Source: Steinernema hermaphroditum (lineage: Eukaryota > Nematoda > Chromadorea > Rhabditida > Steinernematidae). From it: a stretch of 64,000 nt of DNA. Location: positions 15,894,205 through 15,958,204 of the forward strand of contig CM059623.1 in the NCBI GenBank assembly GCA_030435675.1. The letters are read 5' to 3'. This document shows, piece by piece, positions 11,515-22,489 of this stretch (positions are counted from its first letter, which is position 1; each line of letters starts with the position of its first letter). The translations under genes were made by a program, and so were the position numbers. The notes under the pieces were generated by a model. That model was given only the letters and a program-made list of their open reading frames with translations. It made no database searches and had not been told where the DNA came from.

Positions 11515-11702
11515 AAATGCCACAAGGTTCGAGAAGCAATTACTCTGTGGGAAAATGGAGAAAATGAAACAAAAGAAAATAAGAAAACAATCTCGGATGT
11601 TTACAGTGACAGATACATAAATAGATACATTCCGTAGAAAAAGCTTCATATCAAAATACCATTCTCCCACAGAATAATTGCTTCTAGGACCGGATGGCAT
11701 TT
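11515..11702. mobile_element. TIR element (MITE-like), best two-armed copy
   Basis: About 188 bp with imperfect terminal inverted repeats of roughly 44 bp. The left arm begins AAATGCCACAAGGTTCGAG and contains AGAAGCAATTACTCTGTGGG. The right arm contains CCCACAGAATAATTGCTTCT and ends GGATGGCATTT. The AT-rich interior has no coding capacity. Half copies with matching interior words (TATTTATGTATC, ATCCGAGATTGTTTT) lie at 12535-12652, 19060-19180 and 20935-21045, with more decayed arms at 5850-5995, 9225-9290 and 18540-18610. The target-site duplication is not clear to me. Confidence 0.7.
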
Positions 11703-12159
11703 ACAAGAATTTGCTTGTGGTTGCAGTTACTATAAATGCTATGTTTTCGTAGCAAGAAGTTAGTTTCACTTATTCATTTACTACAGTGGCCTGTGTAGTG
11801 AACAGGCAGCTGGTAGTGGAAATAGACCGCTACAATGCTGCTTTATTATGTAAGAGCCTTGGGTAGTGGCGCCTTTGCACAGGTTGTAGTCCGGGCCGTA
11901 TGGGTTTCCAGCCGATAGAGATGCGGGTTGTTTTACAATTGAGTATTACTGTAGGCCTATAAATTCTGCAAAAAATAACTAAGTCTTACATAGAAAACAG
12001 TCAGATCTTGATCTACATATACAGGTCGATAAAGTCTCGATAAGACATTCAATAACTTTCCAAATGACCTCCTTGGCGCAGGTTCTCTAGGCTTTCTACC
12101 GTATGCTTTTCAGTTAGTTAAACAACTTGGGGTTGACTAGTGTTATGCGTCGTTACACT

Positions 12160-12460
12160 TGAAATAGCGACACCTGGAGGGGCCAGATCGAGCCAGCTTG
12201 GTGTCAAAACATCCTTGCAATCCTTGCAAGGTCGCACCAATACAGAGCCTCGCTCCACGGGCAGGGCCAATACTGCTAGAGCGTGGCGCGGGTGGTCAGG
12301 TGGTGGTGAACAGCTTCTTGGCCTGACAGATAGAACTACGACAACCCTGATGTTCAATTACTTTTGGGAGACAGGGATAGCGATAACGGCCAAGAATAAC
12401 CTCTCACTATCTCAAGGGAACGAGAGAGACGATCCGACCGATCGCCACCGCCACAAATGA
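12160..12460 (+). repeat. GC-rich dispersed repeat copy
   Basis: Carries the ordered words of the family: a GAGC-rich start, GGTGGTCAGGTGGTGGTGAACAG, CTTCTTGGCCTGACAG, GAACTACGACAACCCTGATG, then CTCAAGGGAACGAGAGAGACGATCCGACCGATCGCC and CACAAATGAAA. The order matches 19620-20112. Short open frames on both strands are a by-product. Confidence 0.55.
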
Positions 12461-12534
12461 AAACGCTCTCCTCCAGAATCAGCTCCCGTTAATCTACAGT
12501 ACATTTTCAAATCTTCGGTTTTCCCTATGCTACT

Positions 12535-12652
12535 TCTATATTTATGTATCCGATATTGTATACAACCCAGATTGTTTTTCTTTATTTTCATTGTGGCAGT
12601 CTCAGCATTTTCCCACAAAATAATTGCTTCTTGTCCCAGTTGGCATTTTGAG
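12535..12652 (-). mobile_element. Half TIR element upstream of receptor D
   Basis: TATATTTATGTATCCG, CAGATTGTTTTTC and GCATTTTCCCACAAAATAATTG follow the interior and right arm of the 11515-11702 element, ending TTGGCATTT. The element ends about 120 bp before the ATG of receptor D. Confidence 0.5.
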
Positions 12653-12774
12653 AAGTTGATATTGGCTTGGCAGCCATTAATATCTTGTATTCAGTGCAAG
12701 CCGTGGTGACTTTTGTAGTGGCGAGGCAGGACCTAGGGATTTTAGCACGAGTTTTCTCCTTTCAGACACATACA

Positions 12775-14020
12775 ATGCCACCAGAAGGTAATCTGACGGA
12801 AGAGTTTCAGTATGGCAGTGAACTCCAAGGTCGCGGCCACATGACCCGATTAGACACTTTTGTTGGACTTTCGATCTTGGTGGTAAGGCAGAGGCCCTTT
12901 ACAAGTTGTATCAGTATTTGCAGCTGGCTTCCGCGGCGGTGATGGTTGGCTTCCTTAACCTCTACCTTATCAAAAAGTTGGCTATATTCCACAACTCTTT
13001 TGGAGTTCTCTGGGTGAGCCGAACAGTCGGGGAAATCGGAGCTAACCTACCGAACATTTTCTACGCTGGACCTGTTACTATTTTGTGAGTATTCAATAGC
13101 TTGCTATGGTTGGTGATTGTTGTCCTTTTAGCCAGCCAAAGGACATCAATCCAGTGGTCGGAATAATGGCCTGGACTGTGGACTTTTTCTTCGCCTTCGA
13201 GTCTTGTATCATGGTCCAGTCGGTCTCGGCCAACAGAATGATCGCCGTTTGCTTTCCTTCGAGCTACAATTGCATCTTCACCAAACGAGTCACCACTAAT
13301 CTCATTATTGTCACTTGGATCGCAGCGGCATTCGTGATCTCTCTCTACTACGGTATACCCTACTTCCCTGTAATCTGATGTCTACTGGTGTATTTAGTTG
13401 TTCCATGCAGTCTTCTTGGCTACAGTCCCCAATATCACGAGTTCCTTTTCATCAAGTGTTCAGCGGATTACGACCGTGACTACTCTCTTTTTGCTACTAT
13501 AGGCAACCGCGGATGCTTCGCTATGTGCAGCTGCGCTTTGATCATGGATATTACGACGCTGTTTAAAATAATACACATTAAGTTCACAAACAAGGCCGCT
13601 GCTCGGGAGACCGCTTTTCAGAGGAATGTGCGCTTCTTTGCTCAGGTAGTCGTGATAACTTTAGGTCGTGTAATAACGAGCTCTCTTTGTAGACAGCTTT
13701 CCAAAACATCACCATGATGGGCACTTTAGTCTTCCAGGTACTGGCTAACAACAGCAAGGAAAGTGACCGTGAAGAGTACTTCATCTTGGCCTACGACACA
13801 CTAATTCTAACTCAACTTAACAATGGGTTCTTCCAAGGTGTTGGGTATCGCCGATTGACGAAAAGATTTCAGACTGGCTCTCGTTCTCTTCAACCCCGAA
13901 GTCCACGAGTTTCTCGGAATCAACTTCTGGTCGCTGAAGAAGAAGACACCCGATGTGATTCCGACCTCCACGTCAGGCACTGCTGGCGCCTTGACGGTTT
14001 CATCCAAGATCGACATCTAA
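12775..14020 (+). CDS. Srx-type chemosensory GPCR, gene D
   Basis: Six exons: 12775-12882, 12924-13084, 13132-13352, 13398-13645, 13693-13826, 13873-14020; 339 residues. TTTCAG ends 9 bp before the ATG. The frame and seven helices are intact. This is one of the more diverged members: TVDFFFAFESC replaces TVAFFFSFESC in TM3, CFPSSYNCIF replaces CSPLNYDYIF in the second intracellular loop, and the tail is KKKTPDVIPTSTSGTAGALTV-like, ending KIDI. Exon 5 is unchanged from its paralogues apart from SDREEYF in place of SGRHEYF. AATAAA at 14170-14175 is a candidate polyadenylation signal. Confidence 0.87.
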
Positions 14021-16269
14021 CAAGTCACTGGAACTACGACGTATTTTTAACGAATATTTATTTTGTATCTATACGGAGAAATTGGTTATATTTATTTGTA
14101 TTTGTGAGCTCTTAGCGGCTATAATCCATATTTGTTATTTTTTGTTTCTACCTGCATATATTTGTCCGAATAAAGTACCAAAATGCATTGGGATGTTATG
14201 ACAGGTAAGTGATACACGTGCAAACGAAAATGCAAAAAAAAAAACAAAAAAGAAACGCGGAATATCTCATTGATGCCAAATTACCAGTAGTATAAGCACA
14301 CTACTGGGTGATCTCGGTCGATCGGCTCAGTTGGCTCACACCATAAACTTGGGCAAATAGTGACTGTTCGCAAGAAGTGGTGTAAAGAGAGCGCAGACGA
14401 TGGGAGTAAAACGGCGGCTGACCGCTGCCAAAGGTGTTTCTTGAGTAGAATCCGATTACTGCTCGCCAAACGACTAATGCACGATTCTTCTTCGAATAGA
14501 CTGCACCGATCGCGCCACGCGGGATAATCCACTCCGTGAACCGTTGCACTAGCCAAAGCAACGGCCTCCTACAATATCACTTGCTCCTCGAGCTCACGAC
14601 AACCCGAATGTTGTCGCTATCGAGTCAAGACAAGTGTCCGCAACCTAGAGTTTCACCACCTAGCTCGTACCGCCCAAATGCAATACTTATAGGCCCAGAA
14701 GACTCCAACCAAAACCAAGAACACGATGAAACGCTCACGATACTTTAATTCGCCGATCACAAACACCTGCACAATAACGTTAAACCGCAGCAACACGAAA
14801 CGACCAACCCGCAGGTGGTATACACGAACAACAATGACCCAAAGAATCGATCTTGCAAACACGCTGTCTGTCTAGACTTCCTTCTCGAAGCTTCCATGAG
14901 TCTGGTCCTTCTCATCCGTTGTGTCGTCTCGTAGACATCTGTATCCGGTATTCATCGCGCTTTCGTCCCTCCGCGTCGCATCATAGCTCATCCGTGTCCG
15001 TGAAGTCAGTGTATCCCGTGGTTTCCGAGAGAGAAAAGGTCGGAAGCGACTGGTCGCGATGACAGGGAGAAAATCATATCCGTATCCGTTTTCCGAGTGA
15101 CATTTGCCTCTTGTCGTCTTGGCGCTGTTCGCACCGCTCCCTGCCAACGGTCCCATGGGCATGTTGTCGGGCGCTGGTTCGGCGACTCCGTCTCAGTTAG
15201 TATCTCTAGCTACATGCTCGTATCAATCCACGTTGTGACTCGTGCCTAAGCCAAACCTGGATGTTAGACCATGCGAAAAATAAATCCACACACTTAAATA
15301 TCTTGGTATAGGAGTTGCGCTGATCCCGTCTTTCAACCGCCGTACTGGAATGGATTTACTCGCTTCATTATTATCAAAGTTGCGTGTAAAAAGGTTGATG
15401 GAGACATTTGTTACACAGATCCACATCAAATTCTAATCTTTCATCGGTAAGAACCAGGGAAATGAAAACATTGACAAAGCGACCACCAAGGGAATTCCGG
15501 ACATAGATCAGTAGTCGGTGTTTTTGAGAAGCTTTCAGAGGATTAATCTCGGAAATCAGCGGATGTTCCCATCCCAAATATGTCACTAAAGTGAAATGAG
15601 TTCACACTTCCATAGACCACAGTCGTTGGATGCACCAGGAAGGGAAGCAACGAGAGCAGCTCAGGCGTAAGTACTAAAAGCCGATGCATGACTGCGCATC
15701 TGCGCTGATAGGAATCCAACTACAGTTTGGGCACGAGCACTTGGTAAAACGGTCTTTACAAAGGGAAATCATTAGATCTCCGAGCAACAGGATTACCGGG
15801 TAAATACCGCAAAGACGGAAAACACGGTCGTATAGAAGGCCGTTTTGTTATGTTAGAGATACTACAACTTACCTATAGGACGGTTCTACTGCTTACAGTA
15901 ATGGTACTCTTTAAGTATTATGAATCTTATAGCTCCACAATCTTGCTAAGAAAGCCGTCACCACGGCCCAACTCTATCCCGGTCGCCGTATGAAGCCTAT
16001 GTCTCGTTGAAACGCCGCATCTCCACCTGTCCCGATAATGGGAGTCCACCTTTTCGACTTTACACGGCGCTACACCACTTTATTTCGTGAATCAAAGCCA
16101 TTACGATCAAAGGCCTTGCACGATACCGTAATGTCAACATTTTTATCGCAAAACTATGACAAATAACACACACAGAAACGCAGGTCAAGCAATATCATAC
16201 AAATAATGATTAAAGTCAGCCACTCCAACTACTTTTAACATAAATAAAAATCTGGTTACTGCTCGTTTC
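14021..16269. other. Intergenic spacer D-E
   Basis: No gene is supported. An A-rich tract lies near 14230-14255. About 14285-14620 is moderately GC-rich sequence with open frames on the minus strand but no domain I recognise. Around 16060-16135 a decayed motif (GTGAATCAAAGCCATTACG, AAAGGCCTTGCACGA) recalls the AAGGC-TACGCCTTGC palindrome of the foldback element. The rest shows nothing I can name. Confidence 0.45.
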
Positions 16270-17516
16270 CTAGTTATCAAGCTTAATAACGTTAGCAAAG
16301 GAGCCAACAGCAACCGTGGTGGAGTGAGGAATCACTGTCGGTGTCTTCTTCCTGAGGCGCCAGAAGTTGAGTCCGAGAAGCTCGTGGACTTCGGGGTTAA
16401 AGAGAACGAGAGCCAGCCTGAAATCTTTCTATCAGTTATGGTTGTCATGGTTAGTCATACCCATTGTTAAGCTGAGTGAGAATGAGTGTGTCGTAGGCCA
16501 AGATGAAGTACTCTTCACGACCACTTTCCTTGCTGTTATTGGCCAGTACCTGGAAGACTAAAGTGCCCATCATGGTGATGTTTTGGAAGGCTGTCTGCAA
16601 CTTTTAATGAACAGATTTGGAACTGAGATAAGGACTACCTGAGCAAAGAAACGCACATTTCTCCGGAAAGTGCTCTCTCTAGCCACTGCTTTATTAGTGA
16701 ATTTGATTTGGATAATCTTGGAAAGAGTAGTGACATCCATGATCAAAGCGCAACTACACATAGCGAAGCATCCCCGGTTGCCTATAGTGGCGAAAAGGGA
16801 GTAGTCGCGGCCGTAATCCGCTGAACACTTGATGAAGAGGTACTCGTGATACTGTGGACTGTAACCAAGAAGGCTACATGGGATAACTAAAAGTAACATT
16901 AATGGTTACACTCAACGAATCAGCGGCATACCGTAATAAAGCACGATGACGAGTGCTGCTGCACACCACGTAATCGTAATGAGAATTCCGGTGACGCGCC
17001 TAGAGAAGATGTAATCGTAGTTGAGAGGCGAGCAAACGGCGATCATTCTGTTGACCGACACGGACTGAACCATTATACAAGACTCGAAGCCGAAGAAGAA
17101 GGCCACCGTCCAGGCCACTATGCCAACCGTCGGATCGATGTCTTTCGGTTGGCTACAAAAGCAGAAATTCTTGAGGGTATCAATCAATAGAAACTCACAA
17201 AATAGTAACTGGACCAGCATAAAAGATGTTCGGTAGATTGGCTCCGATTTCTCCGATCGTCCGGCTCACCCAGAGGACTCCAAAAGAGTTGTGGAAGATG
17301 GACAATTTTTTGATCACATACAAGTTGAGAAATCCGACCATCACTGCGCCGGACGCCAACTAAAATCAGGTCCACTAGCTGGTTAGTCATCACCAAGCTC
17401 ACCAATAAAATCGAGAGCCCAACAAAGGTGTCCAGCCGGGTCATGTGACCGCGGCCTTGGAGTTCACTACCGTAATGGAACTCTTCGGTCGCATTAGAAA
17501 ACATTTCTTGCGTCAT
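16270..17516 (-). CDS. Srx-type chemosensory GPCR, gene E (inverted member)
   Basis: Minus strand, six exons in transcription order: 17516-17403, 17359-17199, 17152-16932, 16886-16639, 16594-16461, 16417-16270; 341 residues. ACTTTCAG ends 3 bp before the ATG. It is the only array member on the minus strand. Helices and motifs are intact: HNSFGVLWVSRTIGEIG, SVNRMIAVCSPLNYDYIF, VIPCSLLGYSPQYHEYLF, RRNVRFFAQ and LVLFNPEVHELLG. The V in SVNRM and SRRVTGILITITW are shared with gene G, so E and G look like a sister pair now in opposite orientation. The second intron-proximal TM1 reads LASGAVMVGFLNLYV. The tail ends NVIKLDN. Confidence 0.88.
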
Positions 17517-19059
17517 CGTCTGAAAGTAATATCATATGAAGTTCGCCTTGATCGTAGTCCAGCTTGTTATTATGTCTTGATGCATGTCACCGGCCCGATG
17601 GATGAGGGTTCATGTAGAAAGAGGGATAGAGGATTGATATCATCAGAGTCACCAGCCTTGAAGCACGTGGCAGGAATGACTTCCCGGCCGCTGTGCTACA
17701 CGGCATACTGATGGGTTAATAGGATGGTTAGTTCTTGATGTGAAGAGTCCCGCCCCGACAGGATTTTGAAACTGTTACATAGCATCATCTGTCCCAAAGG
17801 AAAAAAAGGTTTCCAGTGAAAGTGAATAATTCGTCACTGGATGTACACTGCCTGCGAGACTCGCAAGGGAACCACTTGAAATGTCGGGCGTCAGTCGCTC
17901 TCAAACGTAGAGGATTAGCAGACCTAGAGGTAACCAGTGACGGGTTTTCAAAATATCAAGTTTCCCTTTAGGAGGACACCATTTATCTCCCCAAATCAAC
18001 GATGTGTAGGATGTCAAATTAGCACAAGAGGCATATTGTCACACCGTAGTCGTCTGTCTTCTTCTGCCTTTGGCACAGGATTGCGGTTGATTCCTGTGCC
18101 GAAGACAGTTCCAGAGCACCTTTAGATTCCGGAAGTAGGGCAGAAAGTGCCGCTCGACTAAACGTCACCCATACAAATGAAGGTCTGCCTAAGAAGACAC
18201 GTTTCCAAACTTATATATCACCCCGTATATGTGGTCGTTCTTCTTCTGATTGGAGCTGTGCAATTTTTCAGTGGGTTACGACATGCCGTAGCAAAGACTT
18301 GCTTTTAAATGTGACCTCAGGCCGAGCATTAAGCGAAAATTTTGCTTGCTACCCACATGGGTGTAGTGTATTCTTCCAATCTATACCGCCAAAATGGACT
18401 GCAGTACACTCAACTTCTCCAATCATGCATTCTTATTGTATTTGTGTGCACTTGTTGCATGATTAGTGCGCCAGTAGTTCGATTTTTTCTCTATCCGCAA
18501 CAGAGACTATGACCATTCCGTGTGAGATTGGTTTTCGTTCGTTTTTCTGTGATCTTTAGACCAATTTCCCACAAACCAATTGTTCCCCGATCCTCTTGGC
18601 GATACCAGTAATGTCCTGTTACTACATCTAATGTCTCGCTCCCATTGAAAGGTGTTGTCCTATTGTTCAATTCGATTAAATAGGCAATTGCTGACCCAAC
18701 AGAAATTTCTGTTTCGGTTATCTCGACTTGATCTTGCCCTGCATGATTCCTTGTCGTGAATATCGGGGTGTGGCGTAGTTCCAAGAGTGTGTAGCATCGC
18801 CGTGCTTCAATGGTCTTGCAAAGAAGTCCGTTACCATCGCTCGACCACCCGAAGCATCACTGAAACTCCGACTCCACAACTCCGTTTTGGGGAACTATGA
18901 CGCATTTTCCACCGCACTTAGCTCTGAATCAGTTTTTTTCCAATTCTTTCATCACTCATTTGTAGTTCAATAAGTTGGCCAGTTTGATAGAAAGCGAAAG
19001 AATTTGTTTCATCCTTAAAGTTTACAAGCTCGAAGGTAGCCTCGGTGAACCAGAGATTA

Positions 19060-19180
19060 TTTGCAATCGAGTTCGAGAAACAATTATTCTGTGAGAAAAA
19101 GAAGAGAATATCACGAAGTAAATAACAAAAAAAACAATCTCATGTGCATAGAGTGCGCAACTTATAAATAGATACACCGC
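19060..19180 (+). mobile_element. Half TIR element
   Basis: GAGTTCGAGAAACAATTATTCTGTGAG, AAAAACAATCTCATG and ATAAATAGATAC match the left arm and interior of the 11515-11702 element in the same orientation. The right arm is not found. Confidence 0.45.
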
Positions 19181-19534
19181 AGGGAGAAGCTTTACTTAAA
19201 AATGTTCTTTGCAAAATATTAACTGCTCTCGTAAAGCTGCACTCAGAAGGAAGGGTCAAAGATGTCCCATCCGAAATGCGGAACTGACAACTGACAAGCG
19301 ATCTTGAGACGGTGTATTTCACAGTTATTTGGAAACTTAACAGAAACACACTGCAATAACACAGCTGGGACCGGTTTCCCTAGTGTGGCCACCAAGGTCT
19401 CGTGAAGTTTTGAAATGAGTAGATCCAGTTCTGTCCCCAGCGACCCTGCCACCACGTGTTACCTTCCCACTCGTTACCGGAATAAAGTACTTTATTAAAC
19501 CTACGAGTTTACGAGTTTACGAGTTTATTTCTCG

Positions 19535-20112
19535 TATCTAAGGCGTACGCCTTGCGAGACGTCATATATATGCACAACAAACCACATTGTCACTCCGTAG
19601 TCGCCGGTTTTCTTCTGGCTTCGGCACATCAGAGTAGAACACAGCGATCCCATCAGTGTGCGCGGGGATCAGAGATGCGAAGAGCTGATTCCGATGACGG
19701 TGGAGCACAGTGGATCTGTCTTCAACTCGGGTGGTGGCGCGGACGTCGGAGTTGAAGAGCTTCTTCGGCAATTTCTGCGGGAGACACGCGAAGAACGGCA
19801 TCCGGATGAAACGCGTCGGTGGAGCACAACGGACGAACCGGGAATCATCAGGGCAGCTGGCTGCGCGGACTTTCAGCGAGACTTCGACTTCTTTGGCGGC
19901 GCGGGTGGAGTCGGGCGGCAGTGACTAGCTTCTTGGCAAGACGGTGGAACTACGGCTCCCTGGTGTTCCAGGCCTTCTGGGAGCCGGAAGCGATCATTGC
20001 ACCAACAACGACGGCCGAGAACGACCGCTCACTCAACTCATTCGGCTCAGATAGCCTCAGAGAGAGAGCGAGTGGACGACCCGACCGATCGCTGGGGACA
20101 CAAATGAAAGCG
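19535..20112 (+). repeat. Foldback arm joined to a long GC-rich dispersed repeat copy
   Basis: 19540-19605 is nearly identical to one arm of the foldback element at 44242-44463 (GGCGTACGCCTTGCGAGACG, ATATATGCACAACAAACCAC, CACTCCGTAGTC). It runs straight into the fullest copy of the GC-rich repeat: TGGAGCACAGTGG, GGGCGGCAGTGACTAGCTTC, GACGGTGGAACTACGGCTCC, CCAGGCCTTCTGGGAGCCGG, CGACCGCTCACTCAACTCATT and GAGTGGACGACCCGACCGAT. At least eight more partial copies of the body exist in the window (1255-1400, 8525-8690, 11130-11200, 12160-12460, 22975-23115, 24830-25000, 25365-25515, 41835-41960). It has no conserved open frame, so it is probably non-autonomous. Confidence 0.65.
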
Positions 20113-20294
20113 TAAACCTTTAAACCTAAATTAAACCTAAATTAAACATATTCAATATGCTGGAAGCAGATGCTGTAGTGCCTCGATCAGGCGAGAAGTT
20201 TCTTATCCATCCTATGGACCCATCTAAGAAACTTCCATGGGCTTCCAAAAATATTTCCTCGGTTATTTTTGCATCGACACCTTTAATTTTTTTT

Positions 20295-20505
20295 GCAGGA
20301 ATTCTTTGAAGAAATTCTGGACGTGGACGCCGAAAAGTGGTTGTAGAGGATCGAAGAGTGGAGACCGCCTGCAATACGACCGCTTGCAAGACCGCGGGCG
20401 CGATGGAGAGACGACTTCTGCAACTTAGCTCTGACGATCAACAGGAATGGTGCAATTTTGGGGTGCGACACTGTGAACCACTATGATATCGTAAATAAAC
20501 TGTAA
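20295..20505 (+). mobile_element. Decayed 3' end of an RTE-like retrotransposon
   Basis: In one frame the sequence reads AEKW, then after an in-frame TAG, RIEEWRPPAIRPLARPR and RWRDDF, closing LGCDTVN. This parallels the C-terminal tail of the retrotransposon at 28788-29753 (EKWSSRLEEWRPP, RPLGRPRTRW, MGCDNM). Both are followed by TGATATCGTAA(A)TAAA. Only the last roughly 65 codons remain and at least one stop interrupts them. Confidence 0.6.
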
Positions 20506-20934
20506 TCACAGAGAGCTCAGTCTGTTGTGCAACTGATTTTACTTGAGCTCCATATTCCGCGGCTCAATTTTAACATCAGCTTCTTGTTGGTTGGTAAAGC
20601 ATTTCAGTACCGGACACTTGGGCCCCGGCGATTTGAGTACTCATATATGTATTTCAGTCTATTCGCGCATTTACATTTACATTTACTCTTGAATCAGTGG
20701 CATTCACCACGTCTATTCGCGCCTATATGCTAAACAGTGTGATTATCCATCTAAAAAGTCTGCCATAGTACCCCAGCACAGCAATCATTCAGAAAGTGGC
20801 CGGACTCAAATAAAACATCAAAGCCTGTGATGTTTCAGAGTAGTTTCTGAAACTTTGGTATTTTCTGAGGTTTTGGGAAGCTTTAGCCCGCTCGCTGCGC
20901 ACCAATTACATGTTGCAGAACTCTGCCACTATGT

Positions 20935-21045
20935 GCTATTTATATATTCGCCACTGTACACATCCGAGATTGTTTTTCCTACTGTCTTTGTTTTATTTTC
21001 TGCATTTTCCCACCAAATAATTGTTTCTCGACCTCTTTGACATTA
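20935..21045 (-). mobile_element. Half TIR element upstream of receptor F
   Basis: CTATTTATATATTCGCC, CACATCCGAGATTGTTTTTC and GCATTTTCCCACCAAATAATTG follow the interior and right arm of the element at 11515-11702, ending TTTGACATT. It ends about 145 bp before the ATG of receptor F. Confidence 0.5.
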
Positions 21046-21189
21046 TTGTTGGCCGCAGGTATTAATTGTGGTTCACTTTTCTTCGTGGTGAACAGCAGTT
21101 AGTGATTAGGCGAAAAGACGTAAATTACTTTCGAATTACCTTCCGTTTCCGGCGATTTACAGTGAGTAATACGTTGGTCTCTTCAGAAT

Positions 21190-22489
21190 ATGGCTACGTT
21201 CCCGCGTTTGGCTCCCCTATACCAAGCAGAGCTCCTTAGCTCGACGGACGAGTTCCATTATGGTAGTGAACTTCAAGGTCGTGGTTACATGACCTGGCTT
21301 GACACATTTGTTGGTCTTTCCATTTGGTTGGTGAGTGGGGTAGCTCCTCATAGTTCATACATGTCCCTGATTACAGCTCGCATCTGCGGCAGTTGCGGTT
21401 GGCTTCTTAAACTTATACCTTATCAAGAAGATAAACATCTTCCACAACTCTTTTGGAGTCCTCTGGGTGAGCCGGACGATCGGAGAAATCGGTGCCAATC
21501 TACCGAACATCTTCTATGCCGGACCTGTTACTGTTTTGTGAGTTTTTTATTGGTTGATATCCTTAGGAGTTGTGCCCCTTCTAGCCAGCCGAAGGACATC
21601 CACCCTGCAGTGGGGATAGTGGCCTGGACAGTGGCCTTCTTCTTTTCCTTCGAATCCTGCATCATGGTCCAGTCGGTCTCGGCCAACAGAATGATCGCCG
21701 TCTGCTCGCCTCTCAACTACGATTTCATTTTTACCAAGCGCCTAACCGCAACTCTCATAACTGTGACGTGGTTTGCTGCAGCACTTATCATCTCAATGTA
21801 CTACAGTATGCTAGTTTATTAATTAGACTTCATGACTAAACGTGTATTTAGTTGTGCCATGTAGCCTTCTAGGTTACAGTCCCAAATATCACGAGCATAT
21901 CTTCATCAAGTGTTCACCCAATATCGACCGTGACTATTCCCTCTTCGCTACTATAGGCAACAGAGGGTGCTTCGCCATGTGCAGTTGCGCTCTCATAATG
22001 GATATAACCACGCTCTTCAAGATAATCCAAATTAAAGTGAGAAATAAGGCTGCTGCTAGAGAGAGCACGTTTAAACGAAATGTGCGCTTTTTTGCTCAGG
22101 TAGTCCTGATCATCTTAGGTCGTGTAATCATCAGTGATCCCTTTAGACAGCATTCCAAAACATCACCATGATGGGCACGCTAGTCTTCCAGGTACTGGCC
22201 AATAACAGCAAGGAAAGTGGCCGTCACGAGTACTTTGTCCTAGCCTACGATACTCTCATTCTCACTCAGCTTAACAATGGGTATGGATGACCATGATAAT
22301 AATGTAGAAAAATATTCCAGTTTGGCACTTGTTCTCTTCAACCCCGAAGTCCATGAGTTTCTGGGACTCAACTTCTGGTGCTTAAAGAGGAAGAGAATCG
22401 ATGTAATTTCGTGTTCTACGACTGCAGCTTCAAGCACTTTCCAGCTCGTATCAAGGAAGAGAACGCTCCCAATGATACGTCAGAAATAG
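21190..22489 (+). CDS. Srx-type chemosensory GPCR, gene F
   Basis: Six exons: 21190-21330, 21377-21537, 21585-21805, 21852-22099, 22147-22280, 22321-22489; 357 residues, the longest member. CTCTTCAG ends 3 nt before the ATG. The first exon has a nine-codon extension (MATFPRLAPLYQ...) compared with the other members; the acceptor directly before this ATG supports it as the start. TM1 reads LASAAVAVGFLNLYL and the next loop IKKINIFHNSFG. The rest is standard: NRMIAVCSPLNYDFIF, VPCSLLGYSPKYHEHIF, KRNVRFFAQ and LVLFNPEVHEFLG. The basic tail (SRKRTLPMIRQK) is like that of gene B. The frame is intact. Confidence 0.88.

Larger units (their letters stand above)
10739..12774. other. Intergenic spacer C-D
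   Basis: No gene is supported. From 10860 to 11060 is unassigned moderately GC-rich DNA. About 11130-11200 is a minus-orientation fragment of the GC-rich dispersed repeat (GTAGTTCCACCGTCTTCCCAAG). About 11335-11400 resembles the inner part of the foldback element at 44242-44463 (GAAGAAGACAGACGACTACG). 11515-11702 is the best-preserved TIR element, 12160-12460 is another dispersed repeat copy and 12535-12652 is a half TIR element. Confidence 0.5.
17517..21189. other. Long spacer E-F with repeat debris
   Basis: No protein gene is supported. Debris found: 18010-18090, one inner arm of the foldback element (CACCGTAGTCGTCTGTCTTC); 18540-18610, an arm of the TIR element; 19060-19180, a half TIR element; 19535-20112, foldback arm plus dispersed repeat; 20295-20505, a decayed RTE end; and 20935-21045, a half TIR element. 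From 17560 to 18000 is sequence with a motif (CGTCAGTCGCTCTCAAACGTAGAGGATTAG) that recurs imperfectly near 25655-25690 and 25938-25975. Confidence 0.5.
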
